Source: CAZQFV01 sp964613665 (GTDB lineage: Bacteria > Chloroflexota > Chloroflexia > DTKN01). Taken from it: a stretch of DNA of 64,000 bases. Location: positions 1-64,000 of the forward strand of contig CAZTIG010000018.1 of assembly GCA_964613665.1 (NCBI GenBank). The letters run 5' to 3'. The position numbers and the translations under genes were made by a program. Every line of letters starts with the position of its first letter. The first letter of the stretch is position 1. Positions 53,321 through 62,097 of the stretch are shown in pieces. Under the pieces are notes generated by a model that saw only the letters and a program-made list of their open reading frames with translations, was not told the DNA's origin and ran no database searches.

Positions 53321-54499
53321 ATGTTGCCACGCAACCGAGCCCCTTTGCTGGCCGGCGGCTTTCTCATGGGAGCCACCGCCGGCCTGCTGTGGACCTGGCG
53401 GCGCATCCGGCAGATCGTCCGCCATGGCCTGCCCGGCCTCATCGACTGGGAGAGGGTCCAGAAGATCGCCGGCCGCTCCTGCCAGGACGGTGGCGTGGCC
53501 CCCGGCGCCGGTCCCTTCTTCTCCGGCCTGGTCGGGCGCGGCATCTACGAGGTCTCCGGCTACACCGGCCAACAGCTGCCCTCCGCGCGCCTGTCCCTGC
53601 ACATCTTTACCCGGCAGCAGTGGCTCGAGGCCAACATCCAGACGTTCCGCGCCGTCCTGCAGCCGCTGGAGGACATGTATAGGAAGGCCTCCTCACCGCG
53701 CAACCCGCTGACGGTCGTCTTTGGCAGCCCGGTGGAGGCGTTCCTCAGTCAGCAGATGGGCATGCTCCTGGGATACCTGGCCCAACGCGTCTTGGGGCAG
53801 TACGACATCGCCCTCCTGGGGAGGGAACCGCTGCACGACGGACAGCTCTACTTTGTCGAGCCGAACATCCGCGCCACCCAGGCCCAGCTCGGACTGACCG
53901 GCAACGACTTCCCCCTCTGGGTGGCACTGCACGAGACCACCCACGCCTTTGAGTTCGAGACCCATCCCTGGCTGCGCGGACACTTCAACGCCCTCCTGCA
54001 GGAGTACCTGGCCGACCTGGAGGGCGAGGCGGAGCGCCTCGGCGAGATGCTCTCCCTGGCAGGCCTGGGCGAGTTGTTCAAGCCTTCGCCGGATGGCGAG
54101 TCCTGGCTGTTGCGGGCGCTGACCCCGCGCCAGCGCAAGGTCTTTGAGCAGATGCAGGCGCTGATGTGCATCGTCGAGGGGTACAGCAACCACGTGATGA
54201 AGCATGTGGGCCGGCAGATCCTGCCCACCTTCGACCTGATCGAGTCGCGCATCGCCGCCCGCCAGGCCCAGCGCAGCCAGATGGAGCGCCTGTTCATCCG
54301 CCTGACCGGCCTGGAGCTGAAGATGGAGCAGTACCGTCTGGGGGAGAGCTTCGTCGCAGCCGTGGTGGAGGCGCGCGGGCTCCCCTTCCTGCAGCGGGTC
54401 TGGGACGGCCCGGAGAGACTGCCGACGCTGGCCGAGATCAACCAGCCGGGGCAGTGGATCGCACGCATGGAGGCCGCCGATGGCACAGCGGGTCGGTGA
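53321..54499 (+). CDS. zinc-dependent metalloprotease, DUF2342 family
   Basis: A 392-residue protein resembling the DUF2342/TIGR03624 family, found in Actinobacteria (annotated as F420-biosynthesis associated) and Chloroflexota. An N-terminal hydrophobic segment (8-28) may anchor it. The zinc site is LHETTHAFEF (His204-Glu205-x-x-His208), with LQEYLADLEGEAERLGEML downstream and the family's EGYSNHVMKHV. No F420 gene is near. It overlaps the next gene by 20 bp. Confidence 0.88.
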   Translation: MLPRNRAPLLAGGFLMGATAGLLWTWRRIRQIVRHGLPGLIDWERVQKIAGRSCQDGGVAPGAGPFFSGLVGRGIYEVSGYTGQQLPSARLSLHIFTRQQWLEANIQTFRAVLQPLEDMYRKASSPRNPLTVVFGSPVEAFLSQQMGMLLGYLAQRVLGQYDIALLGREPLHDGQLYFVEPNIRATQAQLGLTGNDFPLWVALHETTHAFEFETHPWLRGHFNALLQEYLADLEGEAERLGEMLSLAGLGELFKPSPDGESWLLRALTPRQRKVFEQMQALMCIVEGYSNHVMKHVGRQILPTFDLIESRIAARQAQRSQMERLFIRLTGLELKMEQYRLGESFVAAVVEARGLPFLQRVWDGPERLPTLAEINQPGQWIARMEAADGTAGR

Positions 54500-55064
54500 G
54501 ACAATCGAGGTCAGCATCCACAAGTTCGAGGCCCAGAGCTACGACCTCTACCTGTCGCCTCCCTTCGGATCGTTCATCCGCGTGGCCAGCACCGCCCCCG
54601 GCGTCGAGATCTATGCCGTCGTCGAGGAGATCCGTAGCGGGCCCATCGACGCCTCGCGGCCGGTGGTGGCCCGCGGGGCCGACCTGGCCAGCGAGGAGGC
54701 GATCTACCAGGAGAACCCCCACTTTCAGCACGTCATGCGCACCAGCTTCTCGGCCGTGGTGGTCGGCTACGTCCAGGACGGCCGGCCGCTGCACATGCTG
54801 CCGCCGCAGCCACCGCGCATCCACGGCTTTGTGCACGCGTGCGCGCCCGAGGAGATCGCCGCCTTCACCCAGCGTTTCGGCTTCCTGCGCCTGCTCAAGG
54901 CGGCCCAGGCCTCCAACGACCTGCTGTCGGCCTGCGTGCGCGGCGCGGCGGCGGCGCGCGCCGGCGAGGCCGGCTACCTGGTGGAGGCCGGGAAGGAGCT
55001 CATGGTCCTCCTGGCCGACGACCCGGAAAGGCTGAATGTGCTGCTGCCGCTGCTGCAGGGCTGA
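54480..55064 (+). CDS. HAS-barrel-like protein
   Basis: A 194-residue soluble protein: beta-rich N-terminal half (ETIEVSIHKFEAQSYDLY, GSFIRVASTAPGVEIYAVVEEI, SFSAVVVGYVQDGRP) like the HAS-barrel of HerA/FtsK-like ATPases and a helical C-terminal half (AFTQRFGFLRLLKAAQASNDLLSACVR). It lacks any ATPase. Similar stand-alone proteins occur in cyanobacteria and Chloroflexota. Coupled to the metalloprotease gene by overlap and 20 bp before the giant lipoprotein gene. Confidence 0.65.
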   Translation: MAQRVGETIEVSIHKFEAQSYDLYLSPPFGSFIRVASTAPGVEIYAVVEEIRSGPIDASRPVVARGADLASEEAIYQENPHFQHVMRTSFSAVVVGYVQDGRPLHMLPPQPPRIHGFVHACAPEEIAAFTQRFGFLRLLKAAQASNDLLSACVRGAAAARAGEAGYLVEAGKELMVLLADDPERLNVLLPLLQG

Positions 55065-55084
55065 GAGACACCAGAGCGCCGCCA

Positions 55085-58000
55085 ATGGGAACGAGAGGCC
55101 GACAGAAGCGTGAAGGCGTGCCCCCAGCCGGCCGCCGGTGCGGCGGCCGACTGGGCATGGCCGCCCTGCTGCTGCTGGCGCTGGCCGCCTGTGCCCCCCC
55201 CGCTACGCCCCCGCCCACGGCCGCGCCCGCCTCCCCCACGGCGGAACCGACCCCGATCTCCACGCCCCCGCCGCCCCCGCGCGTCACCACCACCCCAGGG
55301 CCGCCGACGACGCCGCCCGCGCCGTTGGGCCTGGTGCGCCTATGGCGCACCGCCACCGGGGACACCGTCTGGGACCTCGTCGCCGCCGACATCGCCGGCG
55401 ACGGCCGGCCGGAGGTGTGGGCGGCCTCCTACGACCACAGCCTCTACCTGATCACCGCCACCGGCGGGATCAGTTGGTCCGTGCCCAGCCCCGGCCCGCT
55501 CTACGCCGCCGCGCCGGCCGACCTGGACGGTGACGGCCGCCCCGAGCTCCTCATCGGCGGCGACGGCAATGTCGTCCAGGCCGTCTCCCGCGCCGGCGCC
55601 ACGCTCTGGTCCTATCGGGCCGGCAGCCGCGTCACCCACCTGGCGGCCGGCGACGTCGACGGCGATGGCCAGGTCGAGGCACTGGCGGCGACGTGGGATG
55701 GCATCCTGCACGTCATTGCCGCGGACGGCACGCTGCGGCGGCGCGTTGCCTTGGAAAGCGAATCCACCGCCCTGGCCACGGCCGATGTCGACGGCGACCG
55801 CTTCCCGGAGATCCTCGTCGGTACCGCGGCCGGTCAGGTGCTGGCCCTGACGGGCGGCGGCACGCTCCTGTGGCAACAGGGGCTGACGGGAGCTGTACGC
55901 GCGCTCCTGCCGGGCGACCTGGACGGCGACCGCCGCGAGGACGTGCTGGTGGGCTGCCGTGACGGGATGGTGGCGCTGATCGGGCTGGACGGCGAGCCCC
56001 GCTGGGCCCAGCGGGCCGGTGACACCATCGTCAGCCTGGCCGGCCTGGGGGCGCGCCGCCTCGTCTTCCTGGGACTGGCCCACGGCATCGCCGCACTGGA
56101 CGCGACCAGCGGTCTCCTCCAGTGGTCGCAGGCCACCCCCCAGGGCGTCTGGAGCCTGCTCATCTTGGGCCTGGCCGATCCGGTCCTGGCTGCCGGAACC
56201 GACGGCGGGCAGATCTACCTGCTCAACATGCACGGTCAGGTGCGCGGCGTCACCGCCCTGCCCTCGCGCGTGCGCGGGTTGACCAGCGCCGACCTGGACC
56301 GCGACGGCCGGCCCGACCTGCTGGCGCACGCCGGCGATTATGTCTACGCCTTTCGCACCGACCCCCAGGGCGAGGCCGGTGAGCCGGCGCCCACCGTGAC
56401 GACGCTGCCGCGCTGGCCCTCGCCCTCGCCGCTGGCAGCCCCACCCGAGGGCCGCATCGCCCTGGCTGCCGTGGGCGACGTCATGCTGGGCCGCAGCATC
56501 GAGGAGCGCATGGAGGCCTATGGCACCGACTACCCCTTCCAGGCGCTGGCGCCGCTCCTGCGCCAGGCCGACATCACGGTGGGCAACCTGGAGAGCGTCC
56601 TGTCCCAGGGCGGGGAACCGGCAGCCAAGATGTTTGTCTTTCGCGGCCATCCGCGGATGGCCGCCGGCCTGGCCGAGGCCGGCTTCGACGTGCTCAACCT
56701 GGCCAATAACCACATCCTCGACTATGGCGCGGAAGGCGTCACCGAGACGTTGGCCGCGCTCGAGGGGCAAGGCGTGCACGGCATCGGGGCCGGGCCACAG
56801 GCCGCCGATCCCGTGGTGGTGGAGGCCCGCGGCATCCGCGTGGCCTTCCTGGCCCGCAACATCGCCGGGCCGGCCCAGACCGGCGTCGCCGCCGTGCCCG
56901 ACGAGGCGACCCTGCGGCGCGACGTCTGGCAGGCCCGCAAGCAGGTCGACGCGCTGGTCCTGCTGCTGCACACCGGCACCGACTACGACGACCAGCCCAC
57001 GCCGCAGCAGCGCGCTCTGGCCCGCACGGCCGTCGAGGCCGGCGCCGACCTGGTCATCGGCTACCACCGCTACCTGGTCCAGGACACCGAGCAGTACGGC
57101 CGCGGCTTTATCGCCTACGGCCTGGGCGACTTTTCCTTCGACATCGACATCGTCGACGAGGCACGCGACGGCGCCGTGCTGTGGGTGCTGCTGAGCAAGG
57201 ACGGCGTCGCCCAGGTGGACTGGATCCCCACGCGCACTGTGGATGACGTGCAGCCGCGCGCCCGGCCGGCCCCCGGCGGGCGCGTGGAGATGGCCAGCCT
57301 GCTGGTCCAGGCCGGCGAACCGCTGGCCGCGCCGCCGGCCCCGCGGCCCAGCTACATCCTGGCCGCCAGCGCGGCCACGGCGACCGGGCCCGTCTCGGTC
57401 CAGCAGACGGTCGTGTTCCCCAACACCACGGGCGACTCCCTGAACGACCTGTACTTCTTCGTCTTCCCCAACGCGCTCCCGGGCGCCTTTGCCCTGGGCA
57501 CGGTGCAGGTCCAACAGGAGCGGACCTATGTCCCCTCCTATGTGCTCGCCGACACGACGCTGCACCTCTTCCTCGGCGCGCCGCTGGCCCCGGGCGGCGC
57601 GCTCACGGTGACCATGGCCTATACTCTCTCGCCGCCGACGATCGACCCGGCCGCCCTGCCCCCGGCCGGCGTTCTGGGGCACAGCGCCGACGGCCGCGCG
57701 CTGAACCTGGGCCACTGGTACCCGCAGCTGGTGCCCTACCTGCACGGCTATGGCTGGCAGACGTGGGAGTACCACGCGGTGGGCGATCCGTTCTACGCCG
57801 ACCTGGCGGACTATCGCCTCACCGTCGATGTGCCGGCCGGCTACAGCGCCTTTGGCGCCGGCGAGCGCGGTCAGGAGGGCACGCGCTGGCGCTTCTCGCT
57901 GGACGCGGTGCGAGATTTCGCCCTGGTGATCGGGCGGGACTATGCCCAGGAGAGCGGCCAGTTCGGCGGGGTCACCGTGCGCTCCGTCTACCGGCCGGAG

Positions 58001-58630
58001 CATGCCGCGGCCGGCCGTGCCGTGCTGGACGACACGCTGCGGGCACTGCAGCTCTTCCAGGAACGCTACGGCCCCTACCCGGCGCCCACCTTCACCGTCG
58101 TCGAGAGCGATATGGGCGGAGCCCAGGAGTACGGCCACATGGCCGTTCTGGGGTCCCGCTTCTACGACTCGTACGAGGGGCTCCCGACAGCGACGCTGCC
58201 CGGCCTGACCGTCCACGAGCTGGCCCACCAGTGGTGGTACAACGTCGTCGGGAACGACGGTGTGCGCGAGCCGTGGCTGGACGAGGCCCTGGCTACCTAC
58301 AGCGAGCTCGTCTACTACGAGCACGTCTACAGCACCGCGGTGGGCTGGTGGTGGGAGCAGCGTGACCGCTGGGCGCCGCGCGGGCCGGTCGATACCTCCA
58401 TCTACGACTTTGCCGACACCGCCACCTACATCCACAACCTGTACGGCCAGGCGGCGCACTTTCTGCAAGACCTGCGCGCCCAGATGGGCGACGAGCCCTT
58501 CTTCTCCTTCCTGCAGCGTTACTACCGCGACAACACCTGGCGGCGGGCCACGCGGCGCGACTTTTTCCGGGCGCTGACCGCGGCCGGGGTGGAGGTGGAA
58601 GAGCTGGTCCAGGTGTATTTCCAGCAGTAG
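55085..58630 (+). CDS. triple-domain lipoprotein: propeller, CapA-like, M1 peptidase
   Basis: A 1181-residue exported protein. Residues 1-36 form a long lipoprotein signal (core MAALLLLALAAC); a Thr/Pro linker follows. Residues about 80-435 are a beta-propeller of FG-GAP/VCBS-like repeats (AADIAGDGRPEVW, ADLDGDGRPELL, GDVDGDGQVEAL, ADVDGDRFPEIL, GDLDGDRREDVL, ADLDRDGRPDLL). Residues about 456-740 match the CapA/PGA_cap fold (AVGDVMLGRSIEERM, GNLESVLSQGG, NLANNHILDYG, HTGTDY, YGLGDFSFD). Residues about 760-1181 are an M1 aminopeptidase-like unit with HELAHQWW (His1044, Glu1045, His1048, Glu1067). The frame is unbroken throughout. No strong ribosome site precedes the ATG; coupling to the previous gene is possible. 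Confidence 0.85.
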   Translation: MGTRGRQKREGVPPAGRRCGGRLGMAALLLLALAACAPPATPPPTAAPASPTAEPTPISTPPPPPRVTTTPGPPTTPPAPLGLVRLWRTATGDTVWDLVAADIAGDGRPEVWAASYDHSLYLITATGGISWSVPSPGPLYAAAPADLDGDGRPELLIGGDGNVVQAVSRAGATLWSYRAGSRVTHLAAGDVDGDGQVEALAATWDGILHVIAADGTLRRRVALESESTALATADVDGDRFPEILVGTAAGQVLALTGGGTLLWQQGLTGAVRALLPGDLDGDRREDVLVGCRDGMVALIGLDGEPRWAQRAGDTIVSLAGLGARRLVFLGLAHGIAALDATSGLLQWSQATPQGVWSLLILGLADPVLAAGTDGGQIYLLNMHGQVRGVTALPSRVRGLTSADLDRDGRPDLLAHAGDYVYAFRTDPQGEAGEPAPTVTTLPRWPSPSPLAAPPEGRIALAAVGDVMLGRSIEERMEAYGTDYPFQALAPLLRQADITVGNLESVLSQGGEPAAKMFVFRGHPRMAAGLAEAGFDVLNLANNHILDYGAEGVTETLAALEGQGVHGIGAGPQAADPVVVEARGIRVAFLARNIAGPAQTGVAAVPDEATLRRDVWQARKQVDALVLLLHTGTDYDDQPTPQQRALARTAVEAGADLVIGYHRYLVQDTEQYGRGFIAYGLGDFSFDIDIVDEARDGAVLWVLLSKDGVAQVDWIPTRTVDDVQPRARPAPGGRVEMASLLVQAGEPLAAPPAPRPSYILAASAATATGPVSVQQTVVFPNTTGDSLNDLYFFVFPNALPGAFALGTVQVQQERTYVPSYVLADTTLHLFLGAPLAPGGALTVTMAYTLSPPTIDPAALPPAGVLGHSADGRALNLGHWYPQLVPYLHGYGWQTWEYHAVGDPFYADLADYRLTVDVPAGYSAFGAGERGQEGTRWRFSLDAVRDFALVIGRDYAQESGQFGGVTVRSVYRPEHAAAGRAVLDDTLRALQLFQERYGPYPAPTFTVVESDMGGAQEYGHMAVLGSRFYDSYEGLPTATLPGLTVHELAHQWWYNVVGNDGVREPWLDEALATYSELVYYEHVYSTAVGWWWEQRDRWAPRGPVDTSIYDFADTATYIHNLYGQAAHFLQDLRAQMGDEPFFSFLQRYYRDNTWRRATRRDFFRALTAAGVEVEELVQVYFQQ

Positions 58631-58641
58631 GGAAAGACAGG

Positions 58642-58675
58642 CGACAGACGACAGCCCCAGGTCTGTCGTCTGTCG
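58642..58675. terminator. 13-bp perfect hairpin between convergent genes
   Basis: CGACAGACGACAG (58642-58654), loop of 8, CTGTCGTCTGTCG (58663-58675), then TCCTT. It can end both converging transcripts. The arms consist of repeated GACGACAG wording seen in dispersed intergenic repeats. Confidence 0.8.
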
Positions 58676-58714
58676 TCCTTCGCCGGTCGTCCGCAGCCTC
58701 TCCCCCCTTCCTCC

Positions 58715-59245
58715 CTACCCCTCGAACATGGGCAGCTCCTGCTCGTCAAAGTACCACGCCCCCTGCGTCTGCAGGTACTCGTAGGCGCGCTGGATAAAGT
58801 CAAAGTGCTTCTGCTCCTGGTCGCCCAGGAACTGGTAGAGGGCCCGGCCGGCCGGGTCGTCGGTCTCGCCTGCCAGCCGCCGGTACATCCGGTAGCCCCG
58901 CCGCTCGAAATCGAGCGCGATCTCCAGGGCCTTGAGGTCGTCCGGCTCCGCCGGGAGCAGCGCCGCCAGGGCCTCGTCCTCCTGGGGAAAAAGCTGCTCG
59001 ACCGCGGCCCCCGGCTCCAGCTCGCAGGCCTGCTCCATGCTGAGCCACTGCCCGCCGCCGGCCAGGGACCCGTACTGGACCTTGAGCAGGCGCAGGTGCC
59101 CGACCTCCTCGTGGGCCAGGCTGCGAAAGACCTCGCGCCCCTTCTCATCGCGGGTCCGCTCCCCCGCCTTGCGGTAGAACGTCACTCCCTGCAGCTCGGT
59201 CTGGATGCCCTGGTGCAGGGCCTGGAGCACAGCACTCTGTTCCAT
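58715..59245 (-). CDS. rubrerythrin/ferritin-like diiron protein
   Basis: A 176-residue four-helix diiron protein: TELQGVTFYRKAGERT, AHEEVGHLRLLKVQYG, EIALDFERRGYRMYRRLA and LGDQEQKHFDFIQ supply the paired Glu-x-x-His metal ligands. The rubredoxin-like tail of classical rubrerythrin is missing. Such proteins reduce peroxide or store iron. GGAGGTCGCG precedes the ATG. It lies 34 bp after the oxidoreductase genes on the same strand, fitting protection of the oxygen-sensitive enzyme. Confidence 0.88.
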   Translation of the reverse strand: MEQSAVLQALHQGIQTELQGVTFYRKAGERTRDEKGREVFRSLAHEEVGHLRLLKVQYGSLAGGGQWLSMEQACELEPGAAVEQLFPQEDEALAALLPAEPDDLKALEIALDFERRGYRMYRRLAGETDDPAGRALYQFLGDQEQKHFDFIQRAYEYLQTQGAWYFDEQELPMFEG

Positions 59246-59279
59246 CGCGACCTCCATAGACGATTGACGATTGACCTCG

Positions 59280-60149
59280 CTAGATGTACTCCTCGACCAG
59301 CGCCTGCAGCTGCTCCTGTGTCCAGCAGCCCAAGGGTTGCTCGGCCAGCGGGCCGGCCTCCAGGACGGCCAGGCGCTCGTGGTAGGCGGGGATATCCTCG
59401 CGCTGGTAGAACACCCCCACCGGGATGCGCTTGCCCCACTCCTGGGCCCGGGCGATGGCCGCCTGCAGGTCGCCGGTGTCGTGGCCGTCCTCCTGCAGCT
59501 TGTAGGCGCGCTCGCCGTACCATTCGTAGGTGTTGCGCTTGTTGAAGGTGACGCAGGGCTGCAGCACGTCGACCAGGGCGTAGCCGCGGTGCTGCAGCGC
59601 CTGGGCTATCAGCCAGGTCAGGTGCGGCAGGTCGCGGGCAAAGCCGCGGCCGACGAAGGTGGCCCCGGCGGCCAGCGCCAGCAGGATGGGATTGATGCGC
59701 TGCTCATAGGCCCCCTGCGGCGAGGTCGGGCTGATGTAGCCGGGGTCGCTCGTGGGCGAGTATTGCCCCTTGGTCAGGCCATAGACCTGGTTGTCCTGGA
59801 TGATGTCCACGATGGCCATGTTGCGCCGGCAGGCGTTGATAAAGTGCCCCAGCCCCAGGCCGAAGGAATCGCCGTCGCCGTGCGTGCAGATGACCTTCAG
59901 GCGGTGGTTGGCCAACTGCGCGCCGCTGGCGACAATGACCGGCCGGCCGTGGATGGTGTTGAAACCGTTGGCCCGGATGTAGTCGGGCAGCTTGCTGCCG
60001 CAGCCGATGCCCGAGACGATCAGCACCTCGTGCGGCGCCAGGCCCACCTGCACCAGGGCCCCCTTGAGAGCATTCCAGATGCCAAAGTTGCCGCAGCCGC
60101 TGCACCAGGTCGGGCGAACCGGGCTGGCATAGTCCTCGCGGGTGACCAT
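59280..60149 (-). CDS. 2-oxoacid:ferredoxin oxidoreductase, beta subunit
   Basis: A 289-residue TPP-binding subunit: RPTWCSGCGNFGIWNAL with cluster Cys, VSGIGCGSKLPDYI, the TPP motif THGDGDSFGLGLGHFINACRRN, and DNQVYGLTKGQYSPTS. Together with the alpha/gamma fusion it decarboxylates 2-oxoglutarate (KorB-like) or another 2-oxoacid, reducing ferredoxin. Start and the upstream stop overlap as TGATG, giving coupled synthesis. Confidence 0.94.
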   Translation of the reverse strand: MVTREDYASPVRPTWCSGCGNFGIWNALKGALVQVGLAPHEVLIVSGIGCGSKLPDYIRANGFNTIHGRPVIVASGAQLANHRLKVICTHGDGDSFGLGLGHFINACRRNMAIVDIIQDNQVYGLTKGQYSPTSDPGYISPTSPQGAYEQRINPILLALAAGATFVGRGFARDLPHLTWLIAQALQHRGYALVDVLQPCVTFNKRNTYEWYGERAYKLQEDGHDTGDLQAAIARAQEWGKRIPVGVFYQREDIPAYHERLAVLEAGPLAEQPLGCWTQEQLQALVEEYI

Positions 60150-61900
60150 CAGTGCACCTCCTTTTCCAGGCGGGCCACGATTTCCTCCGGGGTGAAGGCG
60201 CGACCGTCCCACTTCAGTATCCCGCCGTGGACCTGGTGGCCGGTCTGCATGCGGATGAGCATGCCCATCTGGCCGGTGTAGTTGTTCTCCACGGTGAGCG
60301 TGCGGTGCGCGCCGGACAGCAGCTCCGCCACGGCCCCACTCGGGAAGGGCCAGATGTCGACGAAATGGAGCATGTTGACCCGCGCCCCGGCGGCGTTGGC
60401 CCGGTCCACCGCCTCGCGGATAGCCCCATAGGTGCTGCCCCAGCCGATGAGCGTGACCTCGGCCTCGGTCGGGCCGTACTGCACGGGCGGGCGGATGTCG
60501 GCCAGGGCCGTGCGCAGCTTGCGCATGCGTTTGGCGTGGGCGCGGGTGCGGTTGTCGGCATCCTCCGAGTCGATGTGGCCGTCCTCCGTATGCTCGTCGC
60601 TGGTGGCGCTGTAGACGGCCCGCGGATGGCCGGGCACGGCCCGCGGGGAGATCCCGTCATCGCTCGCGCGGTAGCGCAGGTAGGGCCCCTCCAGCCCGTC
60701 CAGTGTGGCCCTGTCCAGGAAGAGGCCGCGGTCGACGGCCACCTCCTCCATGTGCAGGTCGTCGGGCAGCACGGTGCGTAGCAGGCCGGAGAGGTGGTGG
60801 TCCAGCAGGACGACGACCAGGGTCTGGTACTTCTCGGCCAGGTTGAAGGCGCGCCAGCCGGCGGCAAAGGCCTCCTCGTGCGTGTGGGGTGCCAGCACCA
60901 GGCGTGGGAACTCGTCCTGCGAGGCAAAGAGGGAAAAGAGCAGGTCACCCTGGGCGCTGCGCGTGGCCATGCCGGTGGAGGGGCCAGGGCGCTGCGAGAG
61001 CAAGACCACCAGCGGCGTCTCGGTCATGCCGGCCAGGCCCAGCGCCTCGGTCATCAGGGAGAAGCCGCCGCCAGAGGTGCTGGCCATGGCGCGCACCCCG
61101 GCAAAGTTGGCCCCGATGGCCATGTTGACCGCGGCAATCTCGTCCTCGACGTGCTTGATGACGGCGCCGTAGCGGTCGCCGTGGGCGGCGAACCACTGGA
61201 TGACCGGGGTGGCCGGGGTCATCGGGTAGGCGCAGACCATCTTGCAGCCGCCCAGCAGCGCGCCCATGGCAAAGAGCTCGTTGCCGCTGATGACCATGCG
61301 CCGCGGCGACTCCAGAGGCTGCAGCTTCCAGGGGAAACCGGCCCCGTAGCGCTCGCGGCCGAACTCATAGCCCTGCTGGGCCACGGCCACGTTGAGGCGT
61401 ATGATCTCCTCGCCCTTGCGGGCAAAGCCCTGCTGGATGACGCCGGCCATGGCTGCAAAGTCGAGCTCCACGATGCCGGCGGCCACCCCCAGTGCGGCGG
61501 TGTTGACCATCACGGCCGTCCCGCCGGCCGCGCTGGCGATGCCGGCCAGCGGCGCCGGGAAGGCCCTGACGCCCTGCGCCGCCAGTCCGGCGGCGTCCAC
61601 CTCGAGGGCCTCATCGTAGATGACGCCCCCGCCGGGGGACACATCGGCGGCGTGGCGGCGCACCGTTTCCTCGTCCATCGCCAGGACCAGGTGCACGTCA
61701 TGCGCATGGGTCAGGATGGGGCCCTCGGCGACACGGATCTGGTAAAAGTTGTGCCCGCCGCGGATGCGCGACATGTAGTCGGGCACGCCGACGACGTGCA
61801 GGCCCGTCCGGGCCAGGGCCCGGGCGAAGCCGGCCCCGTTGGACTCGATGCCCTGGCCGGCTGCCCCCCCAAAGAGAAAGGTCATGTCATTGCCAGGCAT
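60149..61900 (-). CDS. 2-oxoacid:ferredoxin oxidoreductase, fused gamma-alpha subunit
   Basis: A 583-residue fusion. Residues 1-190 are the gamma domain (FLFGGAAGQGIESNGAGFARAL, YMSRIRGGHNFYQIR); residues about 205-583 are the alpha subunit (GNELFAMGALLGGCKMVCAYPMTP, EDEIAAVNMAIGANFAGVRAM, TSGGGFSLMTEALGLAGM, and a C-terminal VENNYTGQMGMLIRMQTGH). KorA-type order. GAGGAG precedes the ATG at 61900; the frame continues upstream only through the promoter. Substrate specificity is not certain. Confidence 0.94.
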   Translation of the reverse strand: MPGNDMTFLFGGAAGQGIESNGAGFARALARTGLHVVGVPDYMSRIRGGHNFYQIRVAEGPILTHAHDVHLVLAMDEETVRRHAADVSPGGGVIYDEALEVDAAGLAAQGVRAFPAPLAGIASAAGGTAVMVNTAALGVAAGIVELDFAAMAGVIQQGFARKGEEIIRLNVAVAQQGYEFGRERYGAGFPWKLQPLESPRRMVISGNELFAMGALLGGCKMVCAYPMTPATPVIQWFAAHGDRYGAVIKHVEDEIAAVNMAIGANFAGVRAMASTSGGGFSLMTEALGLAGMTETPLVVLLSQRPGPSTGMATRSAQGDLLFSLFASQDEFPRLVLAPHTHEEAFAAGWRAFNLAEKYQTLVVVLLDHHLSGLLRTVLPDDLHMEEVAVDRGLFLDRATLDGLEGPYLRYRASDDGISPRAVPGHPRAVYSATSDEHTEDGHIDSEDADNRTRAHAKRMRKLRTALADIRPPVQYGPTEAEVTLIGWGSTYGAIREAVDRANAAGARVNMLHFVDIWPFPSGAVAELLSGAHRTLTVENNYTGQMGMLIRMQTGHQVHGGILKWDGRAFTPEEIVARLEKEVH

Positions 61901-61955
61901 GCTCTGCTCCTCTCGCTCAGCGCCGCGGCGCGAGACTCTCTGCGGCTGCAGGTCC

Positions 61956-61984
61956 AGTATACGGGGCAAAGAGGCCGGTGTCAA
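61956..61984 (-). promoter_or_regulatory. promoter of the oxidoreductase operon
   Basis: Minus-strand TTGACA (61984-61979), 17 bp, TATACT (61961-61956). Confidence 0.85.
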
Positions 61985-62003
61985 GGGAAGGGGATCACAG
62001 AGC

Positions 62004-62032
62004 TTGAATTCCCGCCCCATCCATGGTATGAT
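62004..62032 (+). promoter_or_regulatory. plsY promoter
   Basis: TTGAAT (62004-62009), 17 bp, TATGAT (62027-62032), TGG extension. Confidence 0.75.
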
Positions 62033-62097
62033 GGGGTCGAGCTGCCCAGCCTCGGGCAGAGCCTGTGGGCGGGCCCCGGCCCCCCAGGAGGTGTGCC

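Noticed and set aside
55340..58468. A 1042-codon open frame antisense to the triple-domain lipoprotein gene
   Set aside because: It mirrors the codon structure of the real gene in high-GC DNA, has no recognisable domain, and the plus-strand frame has complete enzyme motifs.
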